The notes beneath the pieces are model-generated. The model had not been told where the DNA came from. It made no database searches and saw only the letters and a list, made by a program, of their open reading frames with translations. From positions 1-8,356 of the forward strand of contig JAEUSS010000245.1 of NCBI GenBank assembly GCA_016788685.1: DNA of 8,356 nt. Direction: 5' to 3'. The position numbers were made by a program, and so were the translations under genes. The stretch is from Prolixibacteraceae bacterium. Lineage in GTDB: Bacteria; Bacteroidota; Bacteroidia; Bacteroidales; Prolixibacteraceae. Each line of letters begins with the position of its first letter. Position 1 is the first letter of the stretch. This document shows positions 5,869 through 8,356 of the stretch, in pieces.

Positions 5869-7629
5869 TTAGTTTTGAAAATATCCTTCCGCGAGTGTCA
5901 AATCGGAGCCAAGCAGATTAGCCATAAAATAAGATGGATTTAAGGGTTCTCCTGTTGCCTTTACAATGATCTGCTCCCAGGGCAACAGGTTTCCGTAACG
6001 GAATATGTTGCTGACCATATAATTCCCTACCTCTTGGCTTATCCTGAAGCTTCCGCTTGTTCTATCTAAGACTCTTATTTCGACAGAATGTTGCAACTGT
6101 GCAGCAAAAATATCGGCTAAAACCATGTTGTGAATGGTACAGGAAAGTGAGGTTGCAAACTTGCTGGCAGCCCAGAAACAGGCATTCTTTTCGCCCGGAA
6201 TGTCAACCCCTAAATATTTGAGATTCAAATCACGCCACAACACATCCAAATCCTGATCAGGATCACGGTATATTTCTTGTTCAAAGGCTGACATCACCAT
6301 AAATCTCCGGCATTTAACCAAACGATCGATCTGGTGCAGATGTCTGTAAATCTGGAAAAACTGGCGATGTTCCCCTCGGTCATCCGAAATTTCATTCTTA
6401 AACCATTCATAATCATAAACCAGATTTTCAAAATACATGGCTGTTCCTTCAGCAATCACGGAGTTAGGTGTTCTCAACAAATACGGAACATCATCGGATA
6501 TTAATTTGTAATTGGACGCATGCCCCCCCAAATGCAACATTTTCCTCATCCCGTCCAGTGATTTTTTAACACTTGCAATCAAACGTATGTCATTCTTAAA
6601 ATCGATATTTACCATACCGGTGATATCCGATTTCCCCGGACTATCTTTCAGATCACTCCGATCAATCACATCCTGAATAGGCAAGCCGATCTCTTCAAAA
6701 AACAGTGCAGCTTTATGAACCGGATCTGCCTGAGCAAAGAGCGAATCCATTTTCAGGGTTAACTTTTCGGGCAGATAACTGCTGCGCTCATCATTGCAAT
6801 GCCAAAATTTCAAGTCGCCGGCAGGAATACGAAACCGGTTTGCCAATTGCTGATCCATAGTCTGTTTCATTGCCAGAAACGGTTCCCTTGTTTTCTGTTC
6901 GATATCATCCAGTAAGGTTCTGACTTGTTCCGGAGTCTGGTCTTTTGCTTCGAGGGCCATGTGATAATAATCGGGATAACCAAAATTGCGGGCGAACTCG
7001 TTCCGATCTTTTACCATACGAATAATATCAGCAGCCAGCAGCTTCCCTTTCCGCTGGAGTGCTGCCGATATCTTCTTTAGCAGTGCTGAGTCCGTTGTAT
7101 TTTTTCGAATAGAGTCGATTTGTTCTGCTCCGTACTCTTTGCCATCAATCTCAACTTTCTTTGCCGAAAACGCCTGCCACAATTTAACTTCATTCATGAT
7201 AAGCTTTTTATATTTTCCGGCTTCAATCTGTGTCCCCATAAAAGCCTGATAGAGCACGTTCAGTTGTCTGCTCAGCAGCGTATCGGTGATTAATCCTGAA
7301 TATTTTAGTTTGTGCAGAAGAAGAAAATCCTGTTCGTTGGTAAATACATTTTGAGCGAATGTGTCAAACCGGTCCGGAGCAAAAAGGTTAGATGAGTTTT
7401 GATTGTGTTTATTGAAGTCCAACTCAATCTCAATCAGCTTCTGATAATCGGTTTCATTTCCCGAAACAGTTGCATTCCAAAGTGCGACAGCACTCTCGAT
7501 CGAATAGCTCCTGATCATTTCAACCTTCTGATTGATGTAATGACTCAGCACTTTCTCTGCCTGTTGTTTTTCGTCCAGACATCCGAGCTGAGTAAATATG
7601 ATTACTATTATTAAAATTACCTTACGCAT
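5869..7629 (-). CDS. M2 (ACE-like) peptidase-family lipoprotein, probably catalytically inactive
   Basis: A 586-residue envelope protein. The N-terminus has Arg-Lys, a hydrophobic run (residues 4-13) and QLGC (Cys17) followed by LDEK, a probable type II signal with an acidic patch. A long helical body follows, as in the peptidyl-dipeptidase A fold. The zinc site is recognisable: His366, His370 and, 24 residues later, Glu394 in AEGTAMYFE, the same spacing as His383/His387/Glu411 of human ACE, with VPYLLRTP between. But the motif is HLGGH, so the catalytic Glu is Leu367. In the C-terminal segment, KFATSLSCTIHNM (490-502) lines up with ACE KFH...Y-x-R-Y. By that alignment, made by eye, the substrate-binding His is Ala492, and the Tyr, Arg and oxyanion Tyr are Ile499, Asn501 and Met502. 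The frame is intact over full length, which argues for a maintained pseudoenzyme rather than decay. It overlaps the upstream kinase gene by 8 bases and precedes a LytTR regulator, so a sensing or accessory role is plausible; a divergent active enzyme is not excluded. Confidence 0.85.
   Translation of the reverse strand: MRKVILIIVIIFTQLGCLDEKQQAEKVLSHYINQKVEMIRSYSIESAVALWNATVSGNETDYQKLIEIELDFNKHNQNSSNLFAPDRFDTFAQNVFTNEQDFLLLHKLKYSGLITDTLLSRQLNVLYQAFMGTQIEAGKYKKLIMNEVKLWQAFSAKKVEIDGKEYGAEQIDSIRKNTTDSALLKKISAALQRKGKLLAADIIRMVKDRNEFARNFGYPDYYHMALEAKDQTPEQVRTLLDDIEQKTREPFLAMKQTMDQQLANRFRIPAGDLKFWHCNDERSSYLPEKLTLKMDSLFAQADPVHKAALFFEEIGLPIQDVIDRSDLKDSPGKSDITGMVNIDFKNDIRLIASVKKSLDGMRKMLHLGGHASNYKLISDDVPYLLRTPNSVIAEGTAMYFENLVYDYEWFKNEISDDRGEHRQFFQIYRHLHQIDRLVKCRRFMVMSAFEQEIYRDPDQDLDVLWRDLNLKYLGVDIPGEKNACFWAASKFATSLSCTIHNMVLADIFAAQLQHSVEIRVLDRTSGSFRISQEVGNYMVSNIFRYGNLLPWEQIIVKATGEPLNPSYFMANLLGSDLTLAEGYFQN
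7622..7629 (-). other. 8-base stop/start overlap between kinase and peptidase-like genes
   Basis: On the minus strand ATGCGTAA holds the ATG of the M2-like gene (7629-7627) and the TAA of the kinase gene (7624-7622) in different frames. Such overlaps usually mean one transcript and translational coupling. No separate Shine-Dalgarno sequence is evident ahead of this ATG. Confidence 0.85.
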
Positions 7630-8356
7630 TTCGATCCAGATTTAAGGAGCAATTCTTCCGGATAAGCAGCCGGACTGAAAAAATGCAATTTTCGTTTTTT
7701 ATTTCTAACTGATGATCTTTCGGATAGATCAGCTCCAGCCTTCTTTTTATATTTGCCAAGCCAACCCCGCCCTCCGGAAGCTCTTTCCGGCAACTTACTT
7801 TGGGAATACTGTTAGAAGCCTCGAACTCAAAAAGATTGCCCCGAACACGAATCTTCAGTCTGATCCAAGGCGAGCCAGGATCGGGGCTGCTACCGTGTTT
7901 GAAACAATTCTCGACAAAAGTATAAAGCAGCATGGGAGGAATCAGGCATTCCGGATTGTCTATTTCCTTTTCGAAAATGATGGAAAGACGGTCGGAATAA
8001 CGAAGTTCTTCAAGTTGGATGTAATCTTCAATTAACTTGATTTCTTTGGTTACAGGCACTTCCTCGGCATTACATTCATAAAGAACGTAATGAAAAAGAT
8101 CGGACATCTTCGAGATAATTACCGGTGTTTTATCGCTCTTCTGAAGCGCCAGAACATACAGGTTATTAAAGGTATTAAACAGGAAATGTGGATTTAGCTG
8201 CGCTTTCAGTAACTGAAGTTCGGATGCCAGCCTCTTGCGTTCGGCCTCGTTGGCAAGTGTCTGGCTCGTCATCCAGTTTCGGTAATATTTAAACATCGCA
8301 AATATTACAACCGGCATAATTATCCAAATCAGGTTAACCAAAAAGATATCGGTATT
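7622..8356 (-). CDS. LytS/YehU-type sensor histidine kinase, C-terminal part (5' end outside window)
   Basis: Membrane histidine kinase of the HisKA_7TM/LytS class (His_kinase domain plus HATPase_c), partner type of LytTR regulators. The frame is open to the window edge, and a TTG near 8341 is not a convincing start because hydrophobic sequence continues across it. Visible parts, numbered from that TTG: the last membrane segment (about 3-18, LIWIIMPVVIFAMF); a linker helix rich in Ala/Glu/Arg; the kinase box LLKAQLNPHFLFNTFNNL with phospho-acceptor His52 (codon 8188-8186); a conserved helix with LIEDYIQLEELRYSDR; the N box PPMLLYTFVENCFKHG (Asn145, Lys149); and the glycine box GGVGLANIKRRLELIYP (191-207). 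The catalytic core is complete. It is the first visible gene of a run with the M2-like lipoprotein and the LytTR regulator. The missing N-terminus, with further membrane helices, decides what it senses. Confidence 0.94.
   Translation of the reverse strand, partial: NTDIFLVNLIWIIMPVVIFAMFKYYRNWMTSQTLANEAERKRLASELQLLKAQLNPHFLFNTFNNLYVLALQKSDKTPVIISKMSDLFHYVLYECNAEEVPVTKEIKLIEDYIQLEELRYSDRLSIIFEKEIDNPECLIPPMLLYTFVENCFKHGSSPDPGSPWIRLKIRVRGNLFEFEASNSIPKVSCRKELPEGGVGLANIKRRLELIYPKDHQLEIKNENCIFSVRLLIRKNCSLNLDRNA

Noticed and set aside
1..8356. CRISPR arrays, tRNA or rRNA genes, insertion sequences, attachment sites
   Set aside because: No spaced direct repeats, cloverleaf-like sequences, transposase genes or terminal inverted repeats were seen on reading through both strands.

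Overview
The window looks like chromosome from an anaerobic or facultatively anaerobic member of the Bacteroidota, plausibly a Bacteroidales/Marinilabiliales relative. The reasons are a single-chain pyruvate:ferredoxin oxidoreductase, lipoprotein-type secreted proteins, LytS/LytTR signalling genes, starts without clear Shine-Dalgarno sequences, and a moderate-to-low GC content. This placement is inferred from gene style, not from any marker gene.

Layout, left to right. Positions 2-2359 (+) hold the C-terminal two thirds of a pyruvate:ferredoxin (flavodoxin) oxidoreductase (NifJ type), closed by a strong intrinsic terminator at 2381-2418. Positions 2517-3050 (+) encode a small predicted lipoprotein of unknown function. 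Converging on it with a 7-base gap is a class IV (fold type IV, PLP) aminotransferase gene at 3866-3058 (-). It is broken by a one-base frameshift near 3621-3624; restoring one base gives a full 269-residue enzyme with its catalytic lysine. A 150-base divergent intergenic region separates it from a two-transmembrane hybrid-less sensor histidine kinase at 4017-5030 (+).

The right half, all on the minus strand, is one apparent operon: a LytS/YehU-type sensor histidine kinase (8356-7622, N-terminus outside the window), a predicted lipoprotein related to M2 peptidases (angiotensin-converting-enzyme family; 7629-5869), and a LytTR-family response regulator (5783-5049). Kinase and peptidase-like gene overlap by 8 bases, and the regulator follows after 85 bases.

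The most interesting item is the middle protein of that operon. It keeps the three zinc ligands of the ACE family with exact spacing (His366, His370, Glu394), but the catalytic glutamate of HExxH is a leucine (HLGGH). The residues that should supply the substrate-binding histidine and the oxyanion tyrosine also appear replaced (Ala492, Met502). This suggests a zinc-binding pseudopeptidase on the cell envelope, inserted between a kinase and its regulator. It could act as an extracytoplasmic sensing or accessory subunit of a three-part signalling system. The sequence observations are direct; the role is inference.
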